From assembly GCF_900104725.1 (NCBI RefSeq), contig NZ_LT629758.1, positions 8,022,001-8,086,000 of the forward strand: DNA of 64,000 nt, read 5' to 3'. The DNA is from Actinoplanes derwentensis. GTDB taxonomy: Bacteria; Actinomycetota; Actinomycetes; Mycobacteriales; Micromonosporaceae. The notes below the pieces were generated by a model. That model saw only the letters and a program-made list of their open reading frames with translations. It had not been told where the DNA came from and searched no databases. Both the position numbers and the translations under genes were made by a program. Of this stretch, positions 26,484-35,627 are shown one piece after another (position 1 is the stretch's first letter; each line of letters begins with the position of its first letter).

Positions 26484-27626
26484 TCAGGCGAGCAGTGCTC
26501 CGATCGTTCGCAGCCCGTCGACGTCATGGACGTCGGCGGGCTGTGCCGCGATCGAGGCGGCCGGCACCGCCGGGAAGGCTTCGGTGAAACCGGCCGCGAC
26601 CGCGGTCTCCCGCTCGCCCAGCCGCAGCAGCGCCGCGTGGATCCGCAGCACCTCCGCGGTGACCTGCTGGTCACCCTCCTGCTCCAGCCGGTCCGCCGCC
26701 GCCTCGGCGTCCGCCGCGGACAACCCGGCCGACTCGGTGCTGTGCATCCGGTTGAGCACCAGCCCGCCGAGCGGCATTCGTTCGGCCACCAGCCGCTCCG
26801 CGAAATAGGCGGCCTCCCGGATCGCGTCCCGCTCGGGCGCGGCGACCAGCAGGAACGCGGTCTGCGGGTCCTGCAGGATCTGGTACGTCAGATCGGCGCG
26901 CTGCCGGAAGCCGCCGAACATCGAGTCCAGCGCCGCCACGAAGCCGGACAGATCGGTGAGCAACTGGGCGCCCAGCACCTTCTGCACGGTTTTCGAGAAC
27001 AGCCCGAACGACGCGGTCACCAGGCTGAACACGCTCCGGCCGCCGGTCCGCGCGGGAGCCAGGAACATCCGCAGCATCCGGCCGTCGAGGAACCTGGACA
27101 GCCGGGCCGGCGCGTCCAGGAAGTCGAGCGCGGACCGGGACGGCGGAGTGTCGACCACGATCAGGTCCCACTCGCCGCCGGCCCGGAGCTGGCCCAGCTT
27201 CTCCATCGCCATGTACTCCTGCGTGCCCGAGAAGGTCGAGCTCATGGCCTGGTAGAACGGGTTGGCGAAGATCTCGGCGGCACGTTTCGGGGTGGTGTGC
27301 TGCTCGACCACCTCGTCGAAGGTGCGCTTCATGTCCAGCATCATGGCGTGCAACTCGCCGCCGCTGGCCTCCACGTCGATGCCTTTGACCTGGCGAGGAG
27401 TGTTGTCCAGCTCGGTCAGGCCCATCGACTGGGCCAGCCGCCGGGCCGGGTCGATGGTGAGCACGACCGTGCGACGCCCGTGCACCTCGGCGGCCCGCAG
27501 CCCGAGAGCCGCGGCCGTGGTCGTCTTGCCGACCCCACCCGCTCCGCAGCAGACCACGATGCGGATGGCCGGGTCGGCCAGGAGAGCGTCGATGTCGAGC
27601 CGGGGAGCTGTCACGTCAGCCACCAT
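26484..27626 (-). CDS. ArsA/Get3-like ATPase (Rv3680-type)
   Basis: A 380-residue deviant Walker A P-loop ATPase of the ArsA/Get3 group. The P-loop is CCGAGGVGKTTTAAALG, with the switch regions VLTIDPARRLAQSMGL and LIVVDTPPSRSALDFLD. The C-terminal part has FLLVAAPERDAIREAAYF and LVLNRMH. There is no metal-binding arsenite motif. With the next gene it forms a two-ATPase pair next to whiB4, the same as Rv3680/Rv3679 of M. tuberculosis; such pairs are thought to act together, possibly in handling membrane proteins or in stress tolerance. That role is inferred from the family. ATG 27626 gives a normal N-terminus. Confidence 0.88.
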   Translation of the reverse strand: MVADVTAPRLDIDALLADPAIRIVVCCGAGGVGKTTTAAALGLRAAEVHGRRTVVLTIDPARRLAQSMGLTELDNTPRQVKGIDVEASGGELHAMMLDMKRTFDEVVEQHTTPKRAAEIFANPFYQAMSSTFSGTQEYMAMEKLGQLRAGGEWDLIVVDTPPSRSALDFLDAPARLSRFLDGRMLRMFLAPARTGGRSVFSLVTASFGLFSKTVQKVLGAQLLTDLSGFVAALDSMFGGFRQRADLTYQILQDPQTAFLLVAAPERDAIREAAYFAERLVAERMPLGGLVLNRMHSTESAGLSAADAEAAADRLEQEGDQQVTAEVLRIHAALLRLGERETAVAAGFTEAFPAVPAASIAAQPADVHDVDGLRTIGALLA

Positions 27627-27663
27627 TTCAGGGTAGTGCGTCTTGATCGGACATTCCCTTCGA

Positions 27664-28614
27664 TCAAGCTTGCATCAGCCGGACGGCGAGGTCACCGAGG
27701 CTCTCTCGGTCGACGCCGTCCGGCAACAGCGGCAGCTCGATCAGGGGGCGGCCCAGTTCGGCCAGTTCCACTCGCAGTGACTCCTCCAGCTCACGCCGGG
27801 TCAGATGCGCCTGCGCCTCGGCGGTCAGCTGGTTCACCGTCGCGGTGCCGGCGGGCAGCCCGGCGGCGGTCAGCCCCCGCTTGATCTCGGCCTTGGTGAC
27901 CCGCCCACCGGCCAGCAATGGGGGCCGGGCGCCGTTCACCACGACTCGGCCGACCGGGATGTTCAGCCCGGACAGCTCGGTGATCGCGTCAAGCGTCTCC
28001 TGGACCGGCATCTCCTCCAGCAGCGTCACCACGTGCACGGCCGTCATCGGCGAGCGCAGCAGGGACGCCACCCCCTCGCTCTGCGTCTTGATCGGCCCGA
28101 CCTTGACCAGCTTGCGGGTTTCCTCGGTGACGTTGAGGAACCGGCCCACCCGGCCGGTCGGCGGCGCGTCCAGCACCACCGCGTCGTAGACCCGGCGGCC
28201 GTCCTTCGAGCGGGTGGTGGCCTCTTTCACCTTGCCGGTGAGCAGCACGTCGCGCAGTCCCGGGGCGATCGTGGTGGCGAAGTCGATGGCCCCGACCTTG
28301 CGCAGCGCCCGCCCGGCCACGCCGAGCTTGTAGAACATGTCCAGGTACTCGAGGAGAGCCTCCTCGGGATCCACCGCCAGCGCGCGGACCTCACCGCCGC
28401 CGGTGGTGGTCACGACTCTCCGCTCGGCGTAGGGCAGTGGCTCCAGGCCGAACAACTGGGCGATGCCCTGCCGGCCCTCCACCTCGACGAGCAGGGTGCG
28501 CCGGCCCCCGGCCGCGAGACCGAGCGCCAAGGCGGCTGCCACGGTGCTCTTGCCGGTGCCGCCCTTGCCGGTCACCACGTGCAGCCGCTCCGGCCAGTTG
28601 CGGTGTTCGCCCAT
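27664..28614 (-). CDS. ArsA/Get3-like ATPase (Rv3679-type)
   Basis: A 316-residue partner ATPase. Its P-loop is VTGKGGTGKSTVAAALALG, the switch motif is VVLDAPPTGRVGRFLN, and the Get3-like regions are LLVEVEGRQGIAQLFGLEPL and VHVVTLLEEMPVQETLDAI. ATG 28614 (MGEHRNWPERLHVV) is preferred over an upstream in-frame start at 28656, which would run into the neighbouring gene's end. 37 nt separate its stop from the second ATPase, so they form an operon, probably with the membrane protein gene 23 nt upstream. Confidence 0.88.
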   Translation of the reverse strand: MGEHRNWPERLHVVTGKGGTGKSTVAAALALGLAAGGRRTLLVEVEGRQGIAQLFGLEPLPYAERRVVTTTGGGEVRALAVDPEEALLEYLDMFYKLGVAGRALRKVGAIDFATTIAPGLRDVLLTGKVKEATTRSKDGRRVYDAVVLDAPPTGRVGRFLNVTEETRKLVKVGPIKTQSEGVASLLRSPMTAVHVVTLLEEMPVQETLDAITELSGLNIPVGRVVVNGARPPLLAGGRVTKAEIKRGLTAAGLPAGTATVNQLTAEAQAHLTRRELEESLRVELAELGRPLIELPLLPDGVDRESLGDLAVRLMQA

Positions 28615-28637
28615 ACGTTCCACGTTACGGGCACGCG

Positions 28638-29354
28638 TCAGCCGGAGACCTCGCACACCAGCCAGCCGGTCTTTCGGACGACCGTGAAACGTAGGTCCTG
28701 AGCGGCGGTTTTCTCGTCCGCGGTCGACATGATGACGCGTACATCGACTCGGGCGCGTTCTTCGTCACTGTCGGCCAGAGCCGGGTCGTCCCAGCGGAAG
28801 ACCGGATCCTCATACCCGTCCGCGTACGCGGAGATCTGCTTCACCCGGGTGGCAAGTTTTCCCTCGTCCCGGGATTTGCTGCAGACCAGATCACGGGCGG
28901 CGGTGGCGTCCTGCTGGGTGTAGACCGCCGTCAGGAACCGGTTGACGGCGGTCGCCGGATCCGGTGAGCCAGGGCTGTCGGCGTCCCGGAGCAGGAAATA
29001 TGCCGAGACGGCCCCGCCGCCGCAGAGCGCCAGGGTGGCGACCAGGGCCATCGACAGGAAGATCGTCGAGCGCCGCCGCGGCTCACCGGTCACCGGGGCC
29101 GGACCGCTGGACGGCGGCCCCATCCAGATCGGGTCCCCGGCCGGCGGGGCCTGCTGATAGGTCTCCGCGCGCCACGGCACGGCCGGTATCTGCTGGGTGG
29201 CCGACATCACCTCCGGCGGCACCACCGGATGCTCGGCGGTGTCGAAGTCGGCCGGCTGGCCACCGGCGGCCGGCGGCTGCATCTTCATGCGCAGCGCCTG
29301 GACATGCGGCGGTTCCGGCAGCCCGTCCGGGCCGTTCCATCCGTGGTGTGTCAT
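28638..29354 (-). CDS. Membrane protein with Pro-rich N-terminus, function unknown
   Basis: 238 residues. The first 100 are Pro/Gly/Ala-rich and likely disordered and cytoplasmic. One membrane helix lies at about 103-125 ([25 protein letters not shown]). The outer domain (about 110 residues) resembles the small NTF2-like lipoprotein folds of actinobacteria ([27 protein letters not shown]) and has two Cys. ATG 29354 has a GGAGG ribosome-binding site; a GTG at 29366 would add four residues. It is upstream of the two ATPase genes on the same strand and divergent from the Rv3678A-like gene. Confidence 0.75.
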   Translation of the reverse strand: MTHHGWNGPDGLPEPPHVQALRMKMQPPAAGGQPADFDTAEHPVVPPEVMSATQQIPAVPWRAETYQQAPPAGDPIWMGPPSSGPAPVTGEPRRRSTIFLSMALVATLALCGGGAVSAYFLLRDADSPGSPDPATAVNRFLTAVYTQQDATAARDLVCSKSRDEGKLATRVKQISAYADGYEDPVFRWDDPALADSDEERARVDVRVIMSTADEKTAAQDLRFTVVRKTGWLVCEVSG

Positions 29355-29387
29355 GCCATCCTCCACTCAGTCGCCCTAAGTGTTGGT

Positions 29388-29408
29388 ATGTGTGCGCTAA
29401 GTACACAT
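29388..29408. promoter_or_regulatory. Palindromic candidate operator
   Basis: ATGTGT and ACACAT half-sites separated by 9 bp in the divergent promoter region between the membrane protein gene and the Rv3678A-like gene. The symmetry suggests a dimeric regulator. It is not a good match to the Crp/GlxR consensus TGTGA-N6-TCACA. Confidence 0.35.
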
Positions 29409-29488
29409 TTCCCGCTCAGCCTAACCAACCTGCCACTCGTCCGGGTCCTAAGCTGTTGCGCGTATCCGACGTGAGGAGATCGTCAGCC

Positions 29489-29647
29489 ATGCAGAAGTGG
29501 GAGTACGTGACCGTGCCCCTGCTGGTCCACGCGACCAAGCAGATCCTCGACAACTGGGGCGACGACGGCTGGGAGCTCGTCCAGGTCGTCCCGGGACCGA
29601 ACGGCCCCGAGCAGCTTGTCGCCTACCTGAAGCGGCCGAAGGCGTGA
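29489..29647 (+). CDS. Small conserved protein (Rv3678A-like)
   Basis: 52 residues: MQKWEYVTVPLLVH, a helix (ATKQILDNWGDDGWELV), then QVVPGPNGPEQLVAYLKRPKA. The WEY, DNWGDDGWELV and AYLKRPK features fit the DUF4177-like small proteins found before RidA in actinobacteria. ATG 29489 has a GAGGAG ribosome-binding site. The stop overlaps the RidA start (GTGA). Function unknown. Confidence 0.8.
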   Translation: MQKWEYVTVPLLVHATKQILDNWGDDGWELVQVVPGPNGPEQLVAYLKRPKA

Positions 29648-30102
29648 CAGCGCCCGCCGAGAAGCTCGCCGAGCTGGGCATCACCCTGCCCGCCGTGGTA
29701 CCGCCGGTGGCGTCCTACCTGCCCGCCGTGCAGTCCGGCAACTACGTCTACGTCTCCGGTCAGCTGCCGTTCGTGGACGGCAAGCTGCCGCAGACCGGCA
29801 AGGTCGGCGCCGAGGTCACCGCCGAGGACGCGGCCGCTCAGGCCCGGACCTGCGCGATCAACGCGCTGGCCGCGATCGACGCCCTGGTCGGCCTCGACCG
29901 GGTCGTGAAGATCGTGAAGGTGACCGGGTTCGTCGCCTCGGCGCCCGGGTTCACCGGCCAGCCCGCGGTGATCAACGGCGCGTCCGATCTGTTCGCCGCG
30001 GTGCTGGGTGAGCAGGGACGGCACGCCCGCAGTGCGGTCGGTGTCGCTGAGCTGCCGCTGGGTGCTCCGGTCGAGGTCGAGGTCATCGCCGAAGTAGCGT
30101 GA
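29644..30102 (+). CDS. RidA family enamine/imine deaminase
   Basis: A 152-residue YjgF/YER057c/UK114 protein. RidA hydrolyses reactive enamines made by PLP enzymes, protecting branched-chain amino-acid and other PLP-dependent steps. The family signature is YVYVSGQLPFVDGKLPQTGKVG; the CAINALAAIDALVGLD helix and KVTGFVASAPGFTGQP follow. The substrate-site Arg appears in GRHARSAVGVAELPLGAPVEVE. The GTG start overlaps the previous gene by 4 nt. Position corresponds to Rv3678c. Confidence 0.9.
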   Translation: MTAPAEKLAELGITLPAVVPPVASYLPAVQSGNYVYVSGQLPFVDGKLPQTGKVGAEVTAEDAAAQARTCAINALAAIDALVGLDRVVKIVKVTGFVASAPGFTGQPAVINGASDLFAAVLGEQGRHARSAVGVAELPLGAPVEVEVIAEVA

Positions 30103-30184
30103 TCTTGCGGTGGTTCGGCAGTATTTGCTCACCGATGGTGACCGGATCGGACATCGTGTCTCGGTCAACGGTGCCGGCCCGACG

Positions 30185-30190
30185 TACGAT
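30185..30190 (+). promoter_or_regulatory. -10 element for MBL hydrolase gene (leaderless)
   Basis: TACGAT, 7 nt before ATG 30198, with no ribosome-binding site. Confidence 0.55.
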
Positions 30191-30197
30191 TCGGGTC

Positions 30198-31004
30198 ATG
30201 GGGGGTGCTGAGCCCGAGTCGGCTGAGGTCGACCGGCTACCGGGTTGGGTGACGTTGCTACTGGCGCCCAACCCGGGGCCGATGACGCTGGATGGCACCA
30301 ACACGTGGCTGTTGCGGGCGCCCGGCTCGCCGCGGGCGACCGTGATCGACCCGGGGCCACTGGACGAGGGCCATCTGCGCCGGATCGCCGGCCACGATGG
30401 GATCGAGCGTATTTTGATCACCCACGGTCATCATGATCACGTCGAGGGTGCCGCCCGGCTGTCCGAGTTGCTCGGCGGCGTTCCGGTGCGGGCCGGCTCG
30501 CCGGTGCACTGCCTCGGGGATGAGCCGTTCGTTCCGGGGGAGTCCCTGGATGGGAACGGGTTGGAAATACGCGTGCTGGAGACTCCTGGTCACACCAGCG
30601 ACTCGGTGTCCTTCGTCGTCGAGTGCGGAAACGAACGAGCCATGTTCACCGGTGACACCATGCTCGGCCGCGGGACCACGGTGGTGGCCCCGCCGGACGG
30701 CGATCTCGGGGACTACCTCCGCAGTCTGGAGTTGCTCAGCGCGTACCCGCAGATCGTGATGTTGCCCGGTCACGGACCGGCCCGCAGCGACACCGCCGAG
30801 CGTGCCCGGTTCTATCTGGGGCATCGCCGGCAACGGCTGGCGCAGGTGGCCACCGCGATGGCAGCCGGTGCCGAGACGCCCGCGGCGGTCGTCGACCTGG
30901 TCTACCCGGACCTCGACCCGGCGTTGCGGTTCGCCGCCGAATGGTCCGCGGCGGCCCAGATCGAATACCTGCGTCCGGAGAACAACCAGGAGAAGAAGCC
31001 GTGA
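30198..31004 (+). CDS. MBL-fold metallohydrolase (Rv3677c-like)
   Basis: A 268-residue metallo-beta-lactamase-fold enzyme of the glyoxalase II-like group. Zinc ligands are seen in ILITHGHHDHVEGAA (HxHxDH), LETPGHTSDS and MFTGDTML; LPGHGPARSD supplies the last His. The C-terminal helical region (ARFYLGHRRQRLAQV) is the LACTB2-type tail. It may be a hydrolase or RNase-like enzyme; the substrate cannot be told. In-frame starts to 30099 exist, but ATG 30198 gives the normal N-terminus. The stop overlaps the cyclase start. Position corresponds to Rv3677c, next to RidA. Confidence 0.9.
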   Translation: MGGAEPESAEVDRLPGWVTLLLAPNPGPMTLDGTNTWLLRAPGSPRATVIDPGPLDEGHLRRIAGHDGIERILITHGHHDHVEGAARLSELLGGVPVRAGSPVHCLGDEPFVPGESLDGNGLEIRVLETPGHTSDSVSFVVECGNERAMFTGDTMLGRGTTVVAPPDGDLGDYLRSLELLSAYPQIVMLPGHGPARSDTAERARFYLGHRRQRLAQVATAMAAGAETPAAVVDLVYPDLDPALRFAAEWSAAAQIEYLRPENNQEKKP

Positions 31005-34000
31005 CCTGCCCGGTCTGCGGGACCGTCCCGGTCCCCGGCGCCCGTTTCTGCCACCACTGCGGTGCCGCCCTGCCGTCCGCGGCCCTGCTCCCGGCCGCCG
31101 AGCGGCGCATCGTCACAGTGCTCTTCGGTGACCTCTCCGACTTCACCTCGTTCTCCGAGGACCTCGACCCGGAACGGGTCGGCGCGGTCACCGACCGGGT
31201 GCTGGCGTCCCTGGCCGGAGCGGTGAAGACGTTCGGCGGGCACGTCGACAAACTGACCGGCGACGGCATCATGGCGGTCTTCGGCGCGCCGGTGGCCCAC
31301 GAGGACGACGCCGAGCGAGCCGTCCGAGCCGCGCTGAGCATGCAGCGCGCGGTCCGCCGGGTGCTCGACGACGAGCGCGGCGGCGGCGCCCCGCTCGGGC
31401 TGCGGGTCGGGTTGAACACCGGCGAGGTGATCGCCGGTATGCAGGCCGGCATCGAATACACCGTCATCGGCGACACCGTGAACACCGCGGCCCGGCTGGC
31501 CGACGCCGCTGCCGTCGGGACGGTCTACGCCGGCGAGCGGACCAGCGGCGGCACCCGGCACGTGGCCTCCTGGCGGCAACTGCGCCCGCTGCGGCTCAAG
31601 GGCAAACGCGAGCCGGTGCCCGCCTACGAACTGCTCGGCCTGCACGATGCCCCCGGCACCCGCTCCGGCCTGGGCGACGAAGCGCCGTACGTGGGCCGGG
31701 AATCCGAACTGGGCCGGTTCTCCGGCCGGCTGGCCGAGGCGATCGACACCGGCACCCCGAAGATCCTGGTGATGACCGCGGAGGCGGGCATCGGCAAGTC
31801 CCGGTTCGCCGGCGAGGTCAAGCGCCTGGCCGCCGACTACTCCGGGCACGGCGCCCGGGTGCTGCGGGTGCGCTGCCGGGCCTTCGGCGAGCGCCGCCGT
31901 TACGCCCCGCTCGCCGACATCGTCCGCAAGGCCGCCGCCCTGCCCAAGGACGTCACCGTCTCGGTCGCCCGCACCGTCGTCGAGGAGCGCCTCCGCAAAC
32001 TCGCCGGCCGGCTGAACGCCACCTTCGACAGCGACCGCCTCCTGGCCCTGCTCGGTTACAGCGACGCCCCGGACCGCGCGGTCGGCCCGGCCGCCCCCGC
32101 CGACCGGCCCGGCAGTGGCCGGCGCATCGACGCCGAAGCCATCGCCGAAGCCGTCGCCCAGCTGCTCAACGCGCTCGCCGCCGAGGAACCGCTGGTGGTG
32201 ATCGTGGACGACCTGCACGACGCCACCGACACCACGCTCGACGCCATCGGGCGCACCCTCAGCCTGCTGGAGGGCCCGGTCGTCGCGCTGCTGCTCGGCC
32301 GGCCGGAACTGGTGCGCTCCGGGGCGATGAGCCGGCTCGCCGACGCCGAGGTGCACGCCCTGCCGCCGCTGCGCGGTGCCGACGCCTCCCGGCTGCTCAC
32401 CTCGTACCTGCACGGCGGAAAACTGCCCCCGGCCGACAGCGACCGGCTGCTCGCCAACGCCCAGGGCAACCCGTTCTACCTGGCCGAGATGGTCACCCTG
32501 CTGCTGGAGCGGGGTGCGCTCACCCCGGCGGTCGGCGCCCACGCGGTCGGCCGGTGGCAGCTCGCCGCCGGTTCCCTCGGCAGCCGCCTGCTCTCCCGCG
32601 ACCTGGCCGCCGTTCTGGCCGCCCGCATCGACGCGCTGTCGCCCGAGCCCCGCTCGGTGCTGCGGGACGCCTCAGTGGCCGGGACGACCGTGCCCAGCGG
32701 GGTGCTGGAGGCGCTTCAGGAACGCCGGGCGGCCGCCGACACCCGGGCCGGTGTGGTCGTCGTGGTCGAACTGGACCGCGCCGTCGACGAACTGCTGCAA
32801 CGCCGGATGCTGCACCGCTCCCGGGGCGGTTTCCGGTTCACCACCCCGCTGATGCGGGAGGCCGCCTACGCCGGGATCGGCAAGGGCGACCTGGCCGAAC
32901 GGCACGCCTACCTGGCCGGGTGGGCCGCGCCGGAGACGGTCGACCGGCCCGGGCACGACGGCGCGGTCCGGCTCAACCTGACCGACGGCGAGCGGGACGT
33001 GTTCGTCGCCATGCACGCCGAGACCGCGATCGAGCTGGCCGACGCGGTCCGCCTGCGACCGGACGCGGTGGCCCGCGAGGTGGCCCCGCTCGGCGTCTCG
33101 GCACTCGGCCGGATGGCCCGGCGCGCCCTGGCCGACATCGAGCCGGCCGCCGCCATCGAGTACGCCGACCGCGCTACCGCCCTGGCCAAGGGTGATCTGC
33201 CGCTGCCCGACCAACTCGTGCTGGCCCGCGCCCAGTTGCGTCTCGGCCGGGCCGACGAGGCGCTGGCCCTGGGCGAGAAGATCTCGGCCGGTTCCGCCGA
33301 CGAGCCGGTGTGCCGGGCCGAGGCGCTGATCGTGGTGGGCCGGGCCCACGAGGCTCTCGGTGACTCCGGGCGGGCCGTCGCGGCCTGGCAGGAGGCCCTG
33401 GAGGTGGCCACCGAGGCGCAGTTGCTGCCGGAGCGGGCGAACGCGATGCGCCGCCTCGGCATGGCTGACTTCCTCAACGGCCGACTGAGCCAGGCGAGCA
33501 GCCGGTTCGCTGCTGCCTACCAGGTCACGCTCGCCGCCGGGGACCGGCACGGGCAGGCCTGGGCGCTGCAGAACCTGGCCTGGGTGACCACCACGCGCGG
33601 CGACTTCGCCGGTACCGACGCGGTGCTGGGCCGGGCCGCGCGGCTCTTCGCCGAGCTGGGCGATCCGGTCGGGCGGGCCTGGCTGCGCGGCACCACGGCG
33701 TTCGCCCGGCTGCTGGCCGGCCGGCTTCAGGAGGCGCGGCGGCTGGCCCGGCTCTTCCTGCCGTTCGGGGACCGGGTCGGTGAGGGCTGGGCGGTCGGCA
33801 CGCTGCGGGTCGTCGAGGCCTACGCCGCCGCTGAGATGGGCGACCTCGGTGCGGCCGACGGGCAGGCGCGCCGGGCGTACGGCGAGTTCCTGAACGTCAA
33901 CGACGACTGGGGCTGCGGCCTGGCCATGGTGGTGCGGGGTGCCACCGCCCGCGGGCTGAACGAGCCGGACCACGCGTACGACCTGCTCACCGACGCGCTG

Positions 34001-34597
34001 GCCTACGCCGATCGCACCGGGCATCCGCTGCTGCTCGGGATGGCCGGGACGCTGCGCGGGTTCGTCGCCCTGCAGCGCGGCGACCTGGAGACCGCGGAGG
34101 CTGACGCCCGCCGGGTGATGACCTCGGTCGAACCGCACAACCCGATGGCGCCGGCTCAGGTCGGCCCGCGGGTGCTGCTGGCCGAGGCCCGGATCCGGGC
34201 CGGTGACGCGGCGACCGCGATCGGGTTGCTCGCACCGATCGCCACCGAGAACGCGACGCCGTCGCTGCTGTTCTCGCGTCGGCACGTGCTGGCGTCGTAC
34301 GCGTCGGCTCTTCTCGCCGACGGCCGGGTCGAGTCAGCGGTCGCGTGGATCGACCGGGCCGGTGCGGCACCGGCCGAGGACGTCCGCAGCAGCGTGATCT
34401 CGGCAATGGTCCGGGCCCGGGTGCTGGCCGCCGCGGACCGTTGCGAGGAGGCCTACGCGTCGGCTGAGGAAGCGATCCGACTGGCCTATTCGACCGAGCA
34501 GGCCAGCGAGCGAGCGTCCGCCGAAGAGCTGCGGGAGACCCTCTCGGCGACCGTCGTCGACGAAACTGTCGCGTACGCGTCTGACGTGCCCGGATGA
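31001..34597 (+). CDS. Class III adenylate cyclase fused to AAA/STAND ATPase and TPR-like region
   Basis: 1198 residues. An N-terminal zinc ribbon (Cys3, Cys6, Cys17, Cys20) is followed by a class III cyclase domain (about 34-210). Both metal-binding Asp are seen (FGDLSDFTSF and GDGIMAVFG), and the substrate-specifying Asp and transition-state Arg lie in IGDTVNTAARLADA. An ATPase domain has Walker A EAGIGKS (about residues 261-267) and Walker B VVIVDDLHD. The C-terminal half is helical and TPR-like. This layout is typical of actinobacterial cyclase/LuxR-type signalling proteins. The GTG start overlaps the MBL stop. A cAMP product is likely but GTP specificity is not excluded. Confidence 0.9.
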   Translation: MTCPVCGTVPVPGARFCHHCGAALPSAALLPAAERRIVTVLFGDLSDFTSFSEDLDPERVGAVTDRVLASLAGAVKTFGGHVDKLTGDGIMAVFGAPVAHEDDAERAVRAALSMQRAVRRVLDDERGGGAPLGLRVGLNTGEVIAGMQAGIEYTVIGDTVNTAARLADAAAVGTVYAGERTSGGTRHVASWRQLRPLRLKGKREPVPAYELLGLHDAPGTRSGLGDEAPYVGRESELGRFSGRLAEAIDTGTPKILVMTAEAGIGKSRFAGEVKRLAADYSGHGARVLRVRCRAFGERRRYAPLADIVRKAAALPKDVTVSVARTVVEERLRKLAGRLNATFDSDRLLALLGYSDAPDRAVGPAAPADRPGSGRRIDAEAIAEAVAQLLNALAAEEPLVVIVDDLHDATDTTLDAIGRTLSLLEGPVVALLLGRPELVRSGAMSRLADAEVHALPPLRGADASRLLTSYLHGGKLPPADSDRLLANAQGNPFYLAEMVTLLLERGALTPAVGAHAVGRWQLAAGSLGSRLLSRDLAAVLAARIDALSPEPRSVLRDASVAGTTVPSGVLEALQERRAAADTRAGVVVVVELDRAVDELLQRRMLHRSRGGFRFTTPLMREAAYAGIGKGDLAERHAYLAGWAAPETVDRPGHDGAVRLNLTDGERDVFVAMHAETAIELADAVRLRPDAVAREVAPLGVSALGRMARRALADIEPAAAIEYADRATALAKGDLPLPDQLVLARAQLRLGRADEALALGEKISAGSADEPVCRAEALIVVGRAHEALGDSGRAVAAWQEALEVATEAQLLPERANAMRRLGMADFLNGRLSQASSRFAAAYQVTLAAGDRHGQAWALQNLAWVTTTRGDFAGTDAVLGRAARLFAELGDPVGRAWLRGTTAFARLLAGRLQEARRLARLFLPFGDRVGEGWAVGTLRVVEAYAAAEMGDLGAADGQARRAYGEFLNVNDDWGCGLAMVVRGATARGLNEPDHAYDLLTDALAYADRTGHPLLLGMAGTLRGFVALQRGDLETAEADARRVMTSVEPHNPMAPAQVGPRVLLAEARIRAGDAATAIGLLAPIATENATPSLLFSRRHVLASYASALLADGRVESAVAWIDRAGAAPAEDVRSSVISAMVRARVLAAADRCEEAYASAEEAIRLAYSTEQASERASAEELRETLSATVVDETVAYASDVPG

Positions 34598-34615
34598 TCT
34601 TTCAAGCGGCTGGCG

Positions 34616-34621
34616 TATTTT
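34616..34621 (+). promoter_or_regulatory. -10 element for kinase gene (leaderless)
   Basis: TATTTT, 7 nt before GTG 34629. The upstream gene ends 31 nt before the start, so the kinase may have its own promoter. Confidence 0.4.
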
Positions 34622-34628
34622 CTATCTC

Positions 34629-35627
34629 GTGACGGAGACCCCGCCTGGTGCCCTGCCCGTTCCATACGTGCCGGGCATGTCCGGTTTGTCCGTTATGGCG
34701 CGTGGTGGTTATGCCACCGTGTATCGAGCGACGCAGGATTCGGTCGGCCGTGAGGTCGCCATCAAGGTCGAGAACCGCACCCTCGACAACGCCCGCGATC
34801 AAGCCCGGTTCCTGCGCGAGGCCCGCGCCGCCGGCCGCATGTCGTCGCACCCGCACGTCGTCGACCTGTTCGACGTCGGCGTGACGGTCGACCAGCATCC
34901 GTACCTGATCATGGAACTGTGTGACGGGTCATACCTGGACCGGATGCGCGTCTCCCCGCTCACCCCGGTCGAAGCCCGCGATGTCGGCATCAAGATCGCG
35001 GACGCGCTGGTGCACTCACACGCCAACGGCGTCCTGCACCGCGACGTCAAACCGGCCAACATCCTCTACTCCGAATTCAACGCCGCCGTCCTCGCCGACT
35101 TCGGCCTGGCCGTCCTCGGCGAGATGCGCGACTCCTCGGTCACCCTCGAAGTGCTGACCCCGGCCTACGCCCCGCCGGAGATGTTCCGCCACGACAGCCC
35201 GTCCGGCGCCGCCGACGTCTACGCCCTCTGCGCCAGCCTCTACGCGGTGATGAGCGGCCGCCCGCCCCGCTGGGACAGCAACCGCAGCCCCAGCATCCTG
35301 ACCCTGATGGACCTGTTCAACCACCCGATCGCGGAACTCCCCGGTGTCCCCCGAGGTCTGACCGATGTGCTGCGCTACGGCATGAACAACGACCCCGGCG
35401 CCCGCCCCACCGCCGAACAACTCCGTGACCTGCTCAACAACCTGCACCTGGACCCGTCGACCCCGCAGCCCCCGCCGACGGTCTACCGCACCGTCCGCCC
35501 CAACCACGTGCCCCCACCACGACCACGCCCGATCCCGCCGAGCACGCCGACCCTGGACGAAACCCCCACAGTCCACAACAACCCGGACCGCAAGGGCTTC
35601 TTCCAGAAGTGGTTCCTGGGAAACTGA
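34629..35627 (+). CDS. Soluble Ser/Thr protein kinase
   Basis: A 332-residue Hanks-type protein kinase without a membrane helix. The nucleotide loop (ARGGYATVYRA), Lys in VAIKVE, the Glu in helix C (FLREARAAGRM), catalytic HRDVKPANI and DFG (ADFGLAVLG) are all present, so it should be active. The activation segment is short (MRDSSVTLEVLTPAYAPPEM). About 60 residues of Pro-rich tail end the protein. GTG 34629; there is no strong Shine-Dalgarno. It follows the cyclase gene and may act in the same signalling unit; targets are unknown. Confidence 0.9.
   Translation: MTETPPGALPVPYVPGMSGLSVMARGGYATVYRATQDSVGREVAIKVENRTLDNARDQARFLREARAAGRMSSHPHVVDLFDVGVTVDQHPYLIMELCDGSYLDRMRVSPLTPVEARDVGIKIADALVHSHANGVLHRDVKPANILYSEFNAAVLADFGLAVLGEMRDSSVTLEVLTPAYAPPEMFRHDSPSGAADVYALCASLYAVMSGRPPRWDSNRSPSILTLMDLFNHPIAELPGVPRGLTDVLRYGMNNDPGARPTAEQLRDLLNNLHLDPSTPQPPPTVYRTVRPNHVPPPRPRPIPPSTPTLDETPTVHNNPDRKGFFQKWFLGN

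Noticed and set aside
30902..32542. 546-codon antisense ORF over the cyclase
   Set aside because: Shadow frame; the cyclase motifs on the plus strand are complete.
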